Origin: Collinsella sp.
GTDB taxonomy: Bacteria > Actinomycetota > Coriobacteriia > Coriobacteriales > Coriobacteriaceae
Assembly (NCBI GenBank): GCA_019414645.1
Contig: DXLP01000017.1
Location: forward strand, 1-56,787
Direction of reading: 5' to 3'
Length of the DNA stretch: 56,787 nucleotides
Shown: positions 1-9,844 of the stretch, in pieces
Numbering within the stretch: position 1 is the first letter of the stretch
How the letters are laid out: each line of letters opens with the position of its first letter
Notes under the pieces: model-generated
What the model was told of the DNA's origin: nothing
The model's database searches: none
Seen by the model: only the letters and a program-made list of their open reading frames with translations
Position numbers and translations under genes: made by a program

Positions 1-54
1 CGCGAACGGCGCGCCTGTTTAGCGAAACTGGTGAAAAATAGATTGACGCTAACA
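1..54 (-). mobile_element. Terminal end of a second IS21-like element (cut by window edge)
   Basis: Read on the minus strand, positions 54 to 47 give TGTTAGCG, followed by GTCAATCTATTTTTCACCAG. The same TGTTAGCG tip occurs at 1294-1287 at the start of the neighbouring IS21-like element, which also carries a closely similar GTCAAACTATTTTGACCAAT motif just inside. Both tips point the same way. The simplest reading is that a second IS21-family copy, extending left out of the window, inserted into istA of the first. Only 54 bp are visible, so the identity of this second element is inferred. Confidence 0.5.
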
Positions 55-1157
55 TGCACCACGCGCCCCTCCCGGTTCACCCTGCACTCGCGGCGGACGT
101 ACCAGTAGGGCACGCCGTAGCGGTGCCCCTCGAAGCTCACGAAGCCGTCGAAGGAGATCTTCCGGCGCGGGCACAGGTACCGCTCGACCTCGGCCGTGAC
201 CTCGAGCGGCCTGGTGTTCGCCGAGCACGCCGCCTCGTGCTCGCGCATCGGGACGCATGCCGCCGCGCGCCGCCAGCGGCCTCCCTGCTCGGCGCACCAG
301 AGGGCGGCCTCCCGGTTGAGGGCGTCAAGGTCGGTAAAGGACCTTCCCGCGAGGAAGTTCCCCTTCACGAAGCGGACGAGCCTCTCCACCTTGCCCTTCG
401 TATAGGGGTGGCGCGGCCTGCACAACCTGGTGCGGAAGCCGACGACGCCCATGAACTCGGCGTAGTCGGCCTGCCAGACGGGCCGGCCGTCGGCATCGCG
501 GCGGACGACCACGCTCTTCATGTTGTCGGTGAGCACGGTCGCGGGCACGCCCAGCGCCGAGAACGCGTGCAGCATCCCGATGAGGAGGTTCTCCTGGCGC
601 GCGTTCGGGAAGAACTCGACGTGGGCGCCCCCGCAATGGTGGCAGACCATGGCGAAGCAGGCGATCCGCGCCCGCTCCCCGCCAGGGCGCTCGACCGCGA
701 CGAAGCCCCAGTCCATCTGGTAGGCCTCTCCGGGCGCCGTCCTGAAGCGCTGGCCGCGGCAGCCCTGCGGGGCCGCCTGCCGCCTCTTCGCGGGCACGAG
801 GTCCCGGTGCGCGGCGATATAGGTCTTCACCGTGGTGAGGCCGCCGGCGTAGCCCTGGCCGAGCAGCCGCTCGAATATCACCTGCGAGTTGGTGACGCCC
901 TTCCGCAGGAGGTCGTCCACCAGGCCGGTGTGGCCGGCGAGCACGCCCGGCGCGGCCCTCCTCCCGCTGTTCCCGTGGGGCAGGGCCCTGAACCCGTGTG
1001 CCCTGACCGTCCTCGCGCGGGAGCGGGTGAGCCCCGTCCTCCTGCAGAACTCCGCGAGGTTGCATGCCTGCGGGTCGAACCCGTCGCCCTCCTCCGCGGC
1101 CATCTCCCGGAGCGCCGCGTCTATAATCTCCTGTAGGTCATCGTGTCTCTCGTTCAC
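55..1157 (-). pseudogene. istA: IS21-family transposase IstA, C-terminus truncated
   Basis: DDE transposase of the IS21 family, which catalyses cut-and-paste movement together with the IstB ATPase. The minus-strand frame from the GTG at 1157 (AGGAGG nine bases upstream) encodes an N-terminal HTH-like region and then an rve integrase core. The three catalytic blocks are visible as YQMDWGF, VLTDNMKSV and HPYTKGKVERLV. About 367 codons belong to istA. After that the frame runs without a stop into the tip of a second element, so the C-terminal DNA-binding part and istB are missing. The long plus-strand frame over the same bases is an antisense shadow. An inactive remnant is the most likely state. 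Confidence 0.75.
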
Positions 1158-1294
1158 CTCAATGGTCCTCCTAACGCCGGCGTGTTGGCACCACCAGCGT
1201 AGTGGCGGCGGGGAGGCACGGTGGCCATTATTCGGTGACCGGGATTGGTCAAAATAGTTTGACTATTAGCGGCTAAAATCGCCCGGCGCTAACA
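55..1294 (-). mobile_element. IS21-family insertion sequence, truncated after istA core
   Basis: The element starts at 1294 (tip TGTTAGCG, 1294-1287) and carries sub-terminal repeat-like sequence and istA on the minus strand. It stops abruptly at about 55, where another IS21-type tip begins. The istB ATPase gene and the far terminal repeat, both expected for IS21, are not present here. The tip at 1294 abuts an IS256-type transposase fragment that is cut mid-gene, which marks the insertion point. Confidence 0.65.
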
Positions 1295-1505
1295 ATGCGC
1301 AGCGTCAGCGTGCCGGCGCAGGTGCGAGCGACCTCTCGCGGTAGCCGTTTCGGCTGTTCGCCCCGCCACCGCTCAGCTGGTCGGCCTCGGCGTCCATCGC
1401 GGCGTTCACGACCTGTTTGGCGAGTCTGGGGAGCAGCTCCCGCATGTCGATGGCGCCGTCGCTGAAACGGGGCATGGCGAGTATGTCCGGCGCCGGGTCT
1501 GACAA
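1295..1505 (-). pseudogene. IS256-family (mutator-type) transposase, N-terminal fragment
   Basis: The minus-strand reading contains LLPRLAKQVVNAAMDAEADQ, then a GGGANSRNGYRERSLA segment. This is the typical N-terminus of IS256/mutator transposases, just ahead of their zinc/DNA-binding region. The frame breaks after RERSLA. One frame over it continues as TCAGTLTLRI, the expected family sequence, so a one-base deletion lies near 1322-1325. The gene is then cut at 1295 by the IS21 tip. The start could be the TTG at 1505 or the in-frame ATG (MPRFSDG) about ten codons later. It is non-functional. Confidence 0.75.
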
Positions 1506-1531
1506 GATTTACATAGCGATCTTCGTCTTTT

Positions 1532-1568
1532 CCCGGAACCTGTTGTTGTGGTGATTTCTGGTTCCGGG
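1532..1568. repeat. Inverted repeat upstream of IS256 remnant
   Basis: CCCGGAACC (1532-1540) pairs perfectly with GGTTCCGGG (1560-1568) around a 19-base loop. Outside it CTTCGT and ACGAAG also pair, around a four-T bulge. It sits between the transposase remnant and the surface-polysaccharide genes. It may be part of the IS256 end or a terminator (TTTTTC follows at about 1580). Nothing else was recognised between 1506 and 1660. Confidence 0.35.
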
Positions 1569-1661
1569 ACGAAGGCCGTTTTTCGTTAAACGGGCACTAA
1601 GGGGTCACCCTTGCACCAACATTTTCGGCGCGATCCATGAGATTGAATTCCGCCATTCTTT

Positions 1662-1690
1662 TTGGATGCCAATGTGCTTGCTAGTATACT
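1662..1690 (+). promoter_or_regulatory. Probable sigma-70 promoter for the DUF2142 gene
   Basis: -35 TTGGAT (1662-1667), a 17-base spacer, and -10 TATACT (1685-1690), ending 53 bases before the ATG at 1744. Both boxes match the housekeeping consensus well and the spacing is ideal. Confidence 0.55.
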
Positions 1691-1743
1691 GATACCAGTA
1701 TTTTTAATTGCGTTCTATTAGTTTCTCGATTATAAGGATTTTT

Positions 1744-3282
1744 ATGACAAGTTCCATAAGATGTAAGCCTTTATTTGTTTTGTTTGCCGTTTTTTTCGCA
1801 TTCTATTCAGTCTATTGGTATCTAAATAATCCGAGATTACTTGTACTGCTTACAATTACCATCTCGTTGATTCTAATTCTTGGCCTTTGCGCTGCATATG
1901 CTAAGGTGTACCATCGTCTTAAAAGTGAATGGGTATTCTTGGCGCTGCTTATAGCATTTCTAATTATTTTTATCTTTATCTTTCCTCCGTTTACGGTTCC
2001 GGATGAAGGCCATCATTTTTTTTCAACTTATTGGATGGTTGATAGTCTTCCATTCAATGCGCATGTGACAAATGATGGTGGTTTTCTAGTACGGGATATC
2101 GATCTTTCCCTTTATAAGGGTCGCCAGAGTAACGCCATTGACTCCTCTTCATTTGATTCGATTATTCAGAATTATGCTCTGTTTGAGAATGGGAAGTGGA
2201 CTCCATTCAATGAGTTCTCATTTAGCGTCAGTAGTGAGAACGTTTCTGCGAAAATAGGATCTATCGTTGGGCTGCAAATCGGTCTGTTTTTCGGACTTGG
2301 TGCCTATCCTGTGTTCTATATGGGGCGCATTGGTTCGGCTCTGGTTTTTTGCTTTTGTGCGTTCCAGGCATACAGGATTGCACCTAAGGGCAAATCGGTT
2401 ATTGTTTTTGTTTCGCTTCTGCCTATGACGCTTCACTTGGCTGCTTCATACTCTTATGATTCAGGAATTATTGCGTACTCGCTTTTAGTATTCGCTTGTC
2501 TAATGCGCGGTTTTTTTGGAGAGCAGAAATCAATAGGTTGTAAAGAAATCGTCATTTATTTAATTATTTCGGCGTTTTTGGCTCCGTGTAAGGTTGTTTA
2601 TTCTGGGATGATATTACTTGGTTTGCTTGTGCCCCTTTCGCAGTTCCAAGATGTGAAAGTCGGACGTATCGGTAAGTGCATACTGATCTTTGCTGTTATA
2701 GCCTCCGTTCTAGTGCTGCGCATAGCATCAATGAGTACATTGGTGTCTCAGTCTTCAGATGCCTCTCGTGGCCAAGAGATCGGGCGGTTTTATACGCTCA
2801 GTGACATCATCATGCATCCAAAGAATAGCTTCGAGGTCTTTTTTAGGACATTAGATTCCCTAGGAGATTTCTATTGGGGATCCACCTTAGGTTATTCGCT
2901 TGGATGGCTCCAGAAAAACTTGCAGTTTCCAGCCTTTTTTATGATTCCTTATTTGTTGTTTGGGTTTATTTGTTGTTTGGATTCCGAAGATGAGCCCTCT
3001 TTTCTCAGCCCCATTTGTTCCATTCTGTTTATTATCGCTTTTGCTTTGGCTGCCCTTGGTTCCATTGTATCTATGTGGTTGGGCTGGACGTTCAATTACG
3101 AGAATGTAATACAGGGTGTTCAAGGACGATATTTTCTTCCTGTTCTACCAGCTTTGTTGTTTGGGTCGAGAACGCGCTTGTTTAAATTCAACTCATCTTC
3201 GCTTTCTGTCGTCTCTTTTGGCATGTGCGTGATGAATTGTTTATATCTTATTCGTTTTATTAGTATTGCATCCTGTGTGTAG
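1744..3282 (+). CDS. DUF2142-family polytopic membrane protein, surface polysaccharide locus
   Basis: Predicted integral membrane protein of about 512 residues with roughly ten hydrophobic helices. The segment FPPFTVPDEGHHFF after the second or third helix matches the DUF2142 hallmark (P-x-x-x-x-x-D-E-x-x-H). The C-terminal GVQGRYFLPVLPALL also fits. Members are typically found in O-antigen, teichoic or rhamnan clusters and resemble GT-C-like transferases or polymer-processing membrane proteins. The exact reaction is unknown. The ATG at 1744 was chosen because AAGGA lies five bases upstream; a TTG twelve codons earlier lacks a ribosome site. The gene is strikingly AT-rich beside the GC-rich rml genes, suggesting horizontal gain. 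Confidence 0.7.
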   Translation: MTSSIRCKPLFVLFAVFFAFYSVYWYLNNPRLLVLLTITISLILILGLCAAYAKVYHRLKSEWVFLALLIAFLIIFIFIFPPFTVPDEGHHFFSTYWMVDSLPFNAHVTNDGGFLVRDIDLSLYKGRQSNAIDSSSFDSIIQNYALFENGKWTPFNEFSFSVSSENVSAKIGSIVGLQIGLFFGLGAYPVFYMGRIGSALVFCFCAFQAYRIAPKGKSVIVFVSLLPMTLHLAASYSYDSGIIAYSLLVFACLMRGFFGEQKSIGCKEIVIYLIISAFLAPCKVVYSGMILLGLLVPLSQFQDVKVGRIGKCILIFAVIASVLVLRIASMSTLVSQSSDASRGQEIGRFYTLSDIIMHPKNSFEVFFRTLDSLGDFYWGSTLGYSLGWLQKNLQFPAFFMIPYLLFGFICCLDSEDEPSFLSPICSILFIIAFALAALGSIVSMWLGWTFNYENVIQGVQGRYFLPVLPALLFGSRTRLFKFNSSSLSVVSFGMCVMNCLYLIRFISIASCV

Positions 3283-3310
3283 GCCTTTGCGTAATGCTCT
3301 CGGGTTTTTT

Positions 3311-3336
3311 CTGCTATCTAACAGTTTAGATAGCAG
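3311..3336. repeat. Perfect 11-bp inverted repeat after the DUF2142 gene
   Basis: CTGCTATCTAA (3311-3321) and TTAGATAGCAG (3326-3336) form a perfect stem with loop CAGT. Six Ts precede it on the plus strand but none follow on either transcribed strand, so it is not a textbook intrinsic terminator. The rest of 3283-3569 holds no recognisable gene. Confidence 0.5.
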
Positions 3337-3472
3337 GCGATGATTCGGACGCCGCAGGGTCCCCGAAAGCTATGCTTTTCCAAGCCAAGCAGAGACTTTG
3401 ACCGAGCGCTGGGTTGGCATGCGAGAGGCCAACATGAGGCCGTGCCGCGGGGCGGACCGCAGGTAGCAAAAC

Positions 3473-3502
3473 GGCACCGGAGCCCATGTCGGGCCCGGTG
3501 CC
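3473..3502 (-). terminator. Strong GC hairpin, possible terminator of the minus-strand glycosyltransferase
   Basis: GGCACCGG-A-GCCC (3473-3485) pairs with GGGC-CCGGTGCC (3491-3502), giving twelve pairs with one bulged A and loop ATGTC. On the minus strand it lies about 70 bases after the stop of the glycosyltransferase gene and is followed by GTTTTGC. The short T run makes termination plausible but not certain. Confidence 0.4.
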
Positions 3503-3569
3503 CAAGCGCGATATCGACGGCGCAGTTTCGCGATATTCAACAGCGCCCAAATGAGTAAATACTCATTAT

Positions 3570-5996
3570 CTATAAATGATAATAACGATTCGCGGGTTCC
3601 CCGACGGTGAAGTTTGGATTCATATAAGGATCGCCTTTGACGTAATACTTAGCCCATCGATAATTCATGTACGCGACCTCTTTGTGGAAGCGAATCTGCT
3701 TCTCCGTATTGTTTTCAACGCCTCTAGAAATCGACTCGTAGTGATAGAGCTCGACTTCGGGTGTGTATACAATTAGGTCGTTGATCTCGCGTAGCTTTAA
3801 GCAAAAGTCAACGTCATTAAATGCAACTTGAAGCTCTTCCGTGAAACCTCCGACTTTCTCATATTCATCACGCTTGGTCATTATGCAAGCTGCGGTGACG
3901 GCGCTGAAGTCTTGTTGTGCATCGTTGAGTGCAAAGTAGCCCCAGTTATCCCTTGGCATGCTTTGGCAAAGATGTCCTGCCACGCCACCAGTGACGCATA
4001 AGCCCGCGTGCTGGATGGTGTTGTCGGGATAGTAGAGTTTTGCACCAACTGCGCCAACATCCTCACGTGCGCAGATGCCAAGCATAGTCTCAATCCAATT
4101 GGGCGTAATTACCTCAGTATCGTTATTCAACAGCAAGAGATAGTCGCCCTTGGCGTGAGCAACGCCAAAGTTCATGAGCTTGGAGAAATTGAATTCGTGC
4201 TTCCAAGTTACAAGACGAACGATGTCAGGATATTTTGCTTGCAACTTATCGTAATAATCGAACGTCTCCTTTTCTGTGCTGTTGTTTTCGATTATGACAA
4301 GCTCGAAATTGTCGTACGTTGATTTCTCAACAATTGACTTAATGCAGTTGTCCAGAATGTTGGCGTGGTCTTTAGTTGGAATGATAATTGACACGAGTGG
4401 ATGGGAATCTGGCACAGCGTAGGTTACTTTATATGTAAAGGGACGACGCGCTTGTTCGACCTTCGCATTGAGCCCAAGCCTGTCCAAATGACTCTGGACC
4501 GCTTTGATACCTGCGATAGTGGCATACGGCTTGCTATCGGCATTTGCTGCGGTGGAGGTCTCGCTTAGGCGCCAGTGATATAGAACCTTTGCAACATGAT
4601 GAACTTTCCTTGCCTTTTCCACGGCGTGGAGAGTCAGATTATGATCCTGTGCTCCATCGAACTCTTTCGTGTTCGGTTCTAGAGTGTCAAGCAGAGACTT
4701 ACGGATGGTAAGCATATGGCAGATATAGTTATTGTTTCTGAGCAGATCGATATTGAAATCCGGCTTAAAGAACGGCTGCGCTAGCATTCCATCGGGCATG
4801 AGTTTATCTTCATCACAATAAAGAAGATCGACGTCATCATTGTTTTCAATTGCCTCGGTATATGAGAACAACAAGTCCGGTTCAAGAATATCGTCATGGT
4901 CAAAGAAGCTAACGAAATCACCCGAAGCGATGGCAACGCCGGCGTTTGTGTTTTCGGAAATGCCCTTATTCTCGGTAAGGTTAATTGATTTAATTCTGTT
5001 GTCGTGGGCCGTCTCCTGCTCAACGCGAGCCTTTAGTTCCTGATTGTCAGGGCTTGCATTAACTAGGAGGAGCTCCCAGTTTGCATAAGACTGGTTTTTT
5101 ACGGATTCGACCATATCGTTAAAAAACGAAATGGGCGTGTTGTAAAGAGGGACAATGATGCTGAATTTCGGAGCGCTATTGAAGACGATTTTTCTCTGCT
5201 TCTCCAGTGCACCAATGGTTGCCTTATGCTCTGTAAACCATTCGGGGTATTCAGGGTCAAACTGCGCATGGGTAAAGAGGAAGTTGGTCTCCTCAAGAAG
5301 CAAGCCTAATTTATCAGGCGTTAAGCAGTCAAATGCACTGAATGATGGGTGATTTTGATCGTCAATAATAAAATAGTAACGATCAAACGCCTTTGGCATG
5401 CGGATCGAGAGCTGCGTTTCAAGTTGCTTTTTCTCTGATGTAAATCCAACGCTCGTTACATTTGAACCGAAATTGACTATGCTCAGCCCAACCTCATTGA
5501 GGAACCGGTCGAGGCAGCGAAGTTTGATTTGCGAGTCATTGCGGTACGGTGTTCTAACCGTGCACCTCAGGATATACTCGTTTGAATCTTCGATGCACTG
5601 CCAAAAATCAATCGTCGCCATCTCAAACTCTGAAACGTCATCGTAATTTCGGAGTTTGCTGCACATGTCAGGTTTAATTTTGTAGTTAAGACGCGACTCC
5701 CATTTGATGTTCTTGCAATTGAGCGAAAGGGAGTCGCTGCTCAGGTTGCAACCGTCTTTGCCGATTTCGTTAAACTCAATTTTAATGGCTCGGGTATCGG
5801 GGTCGGGGATTACAAGAACGTATGAGTTCGATTCGCCGTTATTGTCCTTGAATTTTAGAAGAGACAAAGGTAAGCGGCGGTCGTCATCCGTTGCCGCTTG
5901 AGCTTTTATGCTGGAGCCTTCATGGATGCCTTCTATTTTAAGTTGCTGGTAGATTTTCCAGTTTCCTCTGCATACTCCGGTTGTTTCGACTCGCAT
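3570..5996 (-). CDS. Two-domain family 2 glycosyltransferase
   Basis: An 808-residue cytoplasmic glycosyltransferase. After an N-terminal all-beta-looking region (about residues 1-270) come two GT2 (GT-A fold) modules. The first begins FSIIVPLYNT and has the metal-binding motif FFDHDD. The second begins VSIIIPTKDH, has LLLNNDTEV and ends with the FNDVDFCLKLRE block. Such double enzymes add alternating sugars to surface polymers such as rhamnans. Sugar and acceptor cannot be told from sequence. The ATG at 5996 follows GAAAGG. The gene is AT-rich compared with the rml genes to its right and is transcribed away from them. Confidence 0.8.
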   Translation of the reverse strand: MRVETTGVCRGNWKIYQQLKIEGIHEGSSIKAQAATDDDRRLPLSLLKFKDNNGESNSYVLVIPDPDTRAIKIEFNEIGKDGCNLSSDSLSLNCKNIKWESRLNYKIKPDMCSKLRNYDDVSEFEMATIDFWQCIEDSNEYILRCTVRTPYRNDSQIKLRCLDRFLNEVGLSIVNFGSNVTSVGFTSEKKQLETQLSIRMPKAFDRYYFIIDDQNHPSFSAFDCLTPDKLGLLLEETNFLFTHAQFDPEYPEWFTEHKATIGALEKQRKIVFNSAPKFSIIVPLYNTPISFFNDMVESVKNQSYANWELLLVNASPDNQELKARVEQETAHDNRIKSINLTENKGISENTNAGVAIASGDFVSFFDHDDILEPDLLFSYTEAIENNDDVDLLYCDEDKLMPDGMLAQPFFKPDFNIDLLRNNNYICHMLTIRKSLLDTLEPNTKEFDGAQDHNLTLHAVEKARKVHHVAKVLYHWRLSETSTAANADSKPYATIAGIKAVQSHLDRLGLNAKVEQARRPFTYKVTYAVPDSHPLVSIIIPTKDHANILDNCIKSIVEKSTYDNFELVIIENNSTEKETFDYYDKLQAKYPDIVRLVTWKHEFNFSKLMNFGVAHAKGDYLLLLNNDTEVITPNWIETMLGICAREDVGAVGAKLYYPDNTIQHAGLCVTGGVAGHLCQSMPRDNWGYFALNDAQQDFSAVTAACIMTKRDEYEKVGGFTEELQVAFNDVDFCLKLREINDLIVYTPEVELYHYESISRGVENNTEKQIRFHKEVAYMNYRWAKYYVKGDPYMNPNFTVGEPANRYYHL

Positions 5997-6127
5997 TGTT
6001 TGCCTTTCGTTTGTTGGACACTGCTCATTGTACTAATTCATTTCCTACCTCGCGATAAATGCAGAAAGAGATGCGTGTTTCTGCTGTCCGTTTTAAAGAG
6101 AATGAGGAGGAAGCCGTTGCCGGCGCA

Positions 6128-6133
6128 TATAAT
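6128..6133 (+). promoter_or_regulatory. -10 box (TATAAT) upstream of rfbA
   Basis: A perfect TATAAT lies 77 bases before the rfbA ATG in the 214-base divergent spacer 5997-6210. No convincing -35 box is found at 16-18 bases, so only the -10 element is called. Nothing else was recognised in this spacer. Confidence 0.35.
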
Positions 6134-6210
6134 TTTAATAACTATGTTTGTCTAATCGTTATTTGCAATTAGCAGCTTTTGCTCAACGATTGTCAACTGA
6201 GAGGAATTCT

Positions 6211-7110
6211 ATGAAAGGCATCATCCTCGCCGGCGGTTCCGGCACCCGCCTGTACCCGCTCACGCTCGTGACCTCCAAGCAGTTGCTGCCGGTCTACGAC
6301 AAGCCCATGATCTACTACCCGCTGTCCACCCTCATGCTTGCGGGCATCCGCGACATCCTGGTCATCTCCACGCCGACGGACCTCCCCAACTTCGAGCGCC
6401 TGCTCGGGGACGGCTCGCGCTACGGCGTGAACCTCTCCTACGCCGAGCAGCCCTCGCCGGACGGCCTGGCGCAGGCGTTCACCATCGGCGAGGAGTTCAT
6501 CGCCGGCGAGCCGTGCGCGCTGGTGCTCGGCGACAACATCTTCTACGGCAACGGCCTTTCGCGCCACCTGACGCGCGCCGTCCAGAACGCCGAGTCGGGC
6601 CGCGCCACGGTCTTCGGCTACCACGTGGACGACCCCGAGCGCTTCGGCGTCGTGGAGTTCGACGGGGAGGGCCGTGCCGTCTCCATCGAGGAGAAGCCCG
6701 CCGAGCCCAAGAGCTCCTACGCCGTCACCGGCCTGTACTTCTACCCGGGCGACGTGGCCGCCAAGGCGCATAGGGTGGAGCCCTCCGCCCGAGGCGAGCT
6801 GGAGATCACCACGCTCAACCAGATGTACCTGGAGGAGGGGACGCTGTCCGTCGTGACGCTGGGCCGCGGGTACGCGTGGCTCGACACCGGCACCATGGAG
6901 AGCCTGCACGAGGCCGCGGAGTTCGTCCGCGCCGTGGAGCACTCCCAGGACCTGCCGGTCTCGGTCCCCGAGGAGATCGCCTGGGAGAACGGCTGGATCA
7001 CGACCGCCGGGCTGGAGGAGGCCGCGGAGGCCTACGGCAAGTCGGTCTACGGCCAGCACCTGAAGAAGGTCGCCGCCGGCGAGATCGTCAACAGCCCGCG
7101 CGAGTACTAG
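6211..7110 (+). CDS. rfbA: Glucose-1-phosphate thymidylyltransferase
   Basis: RmlA/RfbA makes dTDP-glucose from dTTP and glucose-1-phosphate, the first step of dTDP-L-rhamnose synthesis in the cytoplasm. The 299-residue protein has the nucleotidyltransferase start [16 protein letters not shown] (residues 3-18), [10 protein letters not shown], the sugar-binding EEKP block and the usual C-terminal region. Its length is typical. The start is the ATG at 6211, with GAGAGGAA upstream; an upstream in-frame extension is rejected. The gene is extremely GC-rich with a strongly biased codon choice, unlike the AT-rich genes on both sides. Its partners rfbB and rmlC-rmlD lie downstream beyond a two-gene insert. 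Confidence 0.95.
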   Translation: MKGIILAGGSGTRLYPLTLVTSKQLLPVYDKPMIYYPLSTLMLAGIRDILVISTPTDLPNFERLLGDGSRYGVNLSYAEQPSPDGLAQAFTIGEEFIAGEPCALVLGDNIFYGNGLSRHLTRAVQNAESGRATVFGYHVDDPERFGVVEFDGEGRAVSIEEKPAEPKSSYAVTGLYFYPGDVAAKAHRVEPSARGELEITTLNQMYLEEGTLSVVTLGRGYAWLDTGTMESLHEAAEFVRAVEHSQDLPVSVPEEIAWENGWITTAGLEEAAEAYGKSVYGQHLKKVAAGEIVNSPREY

Positions 7111-7129
7111 CGCAAGCTTGTTTTCTTTA

Positions 7130-7160
7130 GGGGTCACCGTTTATCTGGTGGCCCCTTTCG
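7130..7160 (+). terminator. Intrinsic terminator after rfbA
   Basis: GGGGTCACC (7130-7138) pairs with GGTGGCCCC (7148-7156), with one G-U pair and a nine-base loop, followed by TTTCGTT. It isolates rfbA from the next genes. Confidence 0.7.
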
Positions 7161-7204
7161 TTATGATTACGTTGACCATAAAGACAATATGATTGGGAGT
7201 GGAT

Positions 7205-7642
7205 GTGTTAAGCGTCTACTTTGGCGATATGCCAGAAGCGATTTACAACACAGCGACATATTTCAAAAACTCTTACCGGTCTTCTTGGATTACGGATCCC
7301 TATGCAGTCTCGATAATTAAAGATGTCGATCGATCGGACGTTGTCTCCGAAAACGTCATCGAAAGCCCTGTGCTTGGATCCATCTCCCCACTCCAGCTTT
7401 CTGGTGGCGTGAAAACGTTGCTGCTTATGAGATTTGATCGTAAACATTTTTTTAACGCTTCGACCTGTGGCGATAACTGTGCCAGGTGGATTCTCGACAT
7501 GGCGAAAGACCGCAAGCTCGTTGTGAATCTCTATCATGTGATGGACTTTGGTCGCGAGGATTTTAAAATCAAAGTCGTGAACAGCGGTCGAATCGTTCAT
7601 AACATGGCCGAATTGATTCACGAGTCGATTCCGTATCTGTAG
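7205..7642 (+). CDS. DUF4869-family protein
   Basis: A 145-residue protein that matches the DUF4869 family pattern closely: YFGDMPEAIYNTATYFKN near the start, WITDP, ESPVLGSISPLQLSGGVK in the middle, and FNASTCGDNCARWIL. The family function is not established. It typically sits directly upstream of a P-loop ATPase gene, as here, where the two genes are nine bases apart. The GTG at 7205 is preferred because family members begin right at this beta-strand and GGGAGTGGAT precedes it; a TTG at 7193 is the alternative. Lower GC than the rml genes marks the pair as an insert in the rhamnose cluster. Confidence 0.75.
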   Translation: MLSVYFGDMPEAIYNTATYFKNSYRSSWITDPYAVSIIKDVDRSDVVSENVIESPVLGSISPLQLSGGVKTLLLMRFDRKHFFNASTCGDNCARWILDMAKDRKLVVNLYHVMDFGREDFKIKVVNSGRIVHNMAELIHESIPYL

Positions 7643-7651
7643 GTGCTGCTT

Positions 7652-8626
7652 ATGAACGGTTCGCATCTCGTTAAGATTTCCCGCCGCAGGGGAACCAAGT
7701 ACACATTTACCATCAAGCGGAACATCACTATTGTGCGTGGCGATAGCGGCACGGGTAAGACGACACTGTTTGACATGGTCGCAGACTACATGCGAACGGG
7801 CGAGCAGTCGGGTGTTTCCTTGCAATGCGATTGTCCCTGTGTCGCCCTGACCGATTATGATTGGCGAAACCAGCTTTCGTCTGTTCATGACTCGATTGTA
7901 TTTGTCGATGAGGGCTTAAAAGAGATTCATTCTGATGAGTTTGCCCATCATGTGCTGTATTCCTCGAATTATTTCGTGCTGATCTCAAGGGCTGATTTCC
8001 CTAATCTTCCGTATAGCGTGGATGAGATTTACAAGATTAAGACGAGCGGAAAATACCATTCTTTCGTCCCTGTTTATCAAGATCGCGGGAATCATCGTTA
8101 TGCCATTTCCCGGTCGGCGCCAAAACAGGACTTTTCTATCCTTCTATGCGAGGACAGTAAGTCTGGTTTCCAGTTCTTTGAACGGCATTTCGTCGACAGT
8201 GAGCTTACCTGTGCTTCGGCCATGACGAACAGCGCGATTTTGGGCTGGTTGGATCAGCATCTCGATGATCGCGTGTTTGTTGTTGCGGACGGAGCAGCAT
8301 TTGGGTGCTATGCGGACCGCGTCCTTAAGCTGCAAGACATTCATCGCGATACTGTTGCGGTTTGTCTTCCCGAGTCGTTCGAGTGGCTTTTGCTGAGCTC
8401 CGGCGTAATTTCAGGGTTAGATGTTAAGGCGGTTTTGGAAACCCCAGAAGCCTTCGTTAGCAGTGAGAAGTTTAAAAGCTGGGAGGATTTCTTCTATAAG
8501 TACTTACGTGATAAAACTGAGAATTCGGTCTTCCGGTACGACAAAGACTGCATTCCGGAGGCGTTTTGTACGGGAAGTAATTCTGCGAAGGTTATGGCTC
8601 TTATCGCATGCCGAAATGTCCGATAG
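7652..8626 (+). CDS. P-loop ATPase partner of the DUF4869 protein
   Basis: A 324-residue protein with a Walker A motif, VRGDSGTGKTTLF, around residues 28-40 and a candidate Walker B, SIVFVDEG, near residue 87. This is an AAA-like or ABC-like nucleotide-binding fold with a divergent C-terminal half. No transmembrane segment is seen. It follows the DUF4869 gene by nine bases, with AGGTG as ribosome site, so the two are surely co-expressed. Family members are often annotated only as ATP-binding proteins. A regulatory or defence role is possible but unproven. Moderate GC contrasts with the neighbouring rfbA and rfbB. Confidence 0.65.
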   Translation: MNGSHLVKISRRRGTKYTFTIKRNITIVRGDSGTGKTTLFDMVADYMRTGEQSGVSLQCDCPCVALTDYDWRNQLSSVHDSIVFVDEGLKEIHSDEFAHHVLYSSNYFVLISRADFPNLPYSVDEIYKIKTSGKYHSFVPVYQDRGNHRYAISRSAPKQDFSILLCEDSKSGFQFFERHFVDSELTCASAMTNSAILGWLDQHLDDRVFVVADGAAFGCYADRVLKLQDIHRDTVAVCLPESFEWLLLSSGVISGLDVKAVLETPEAFVSSEKFKSWEDFFYKYLRDKTENSVFRYDKDCIPEAFCTGSNSAKVMALIACRNVR

Positions 8627-8635
8627 TTTTGTTGA

Positions 8636-9721
<1,086 letters not shown>

Positions 9722-9747
9722 GACCGCATCCCGGCGAACCGCACCGC

Positions 9748-9808
9748 GGGGCGCCCGCGCGGGGATGCAGGGCATGGGGATGATCCTGCGTCCCCGCGCG
9801 GGCGCCCC
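9748..9808 (+). terminator. Very long GC hairpin between rfbB and rmlC-rmlD
   Basis: Arms 9748-9771 and 9785-9808 are 24 bases each and pair completely with a single G-T wobble around a 13-base loop. It lies 26 bases after the rfbB stop and 36 before the next ATG. No T-tract follows, so it may stabilise or attenuate the transcript rather than end it. Confidence 0.55.
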
Positions 9809-9844
9809 CGGTTATACAACCTCTTCGATAGGAGCTTTTCCCAT

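Noticed and set aside
54..1136. A long plus-strand open frame opposite istA
   Set aside because: It is the antisense of a recognisable IS21 transposase and has no family features; long shadows are expected in such GC-rich DNA.
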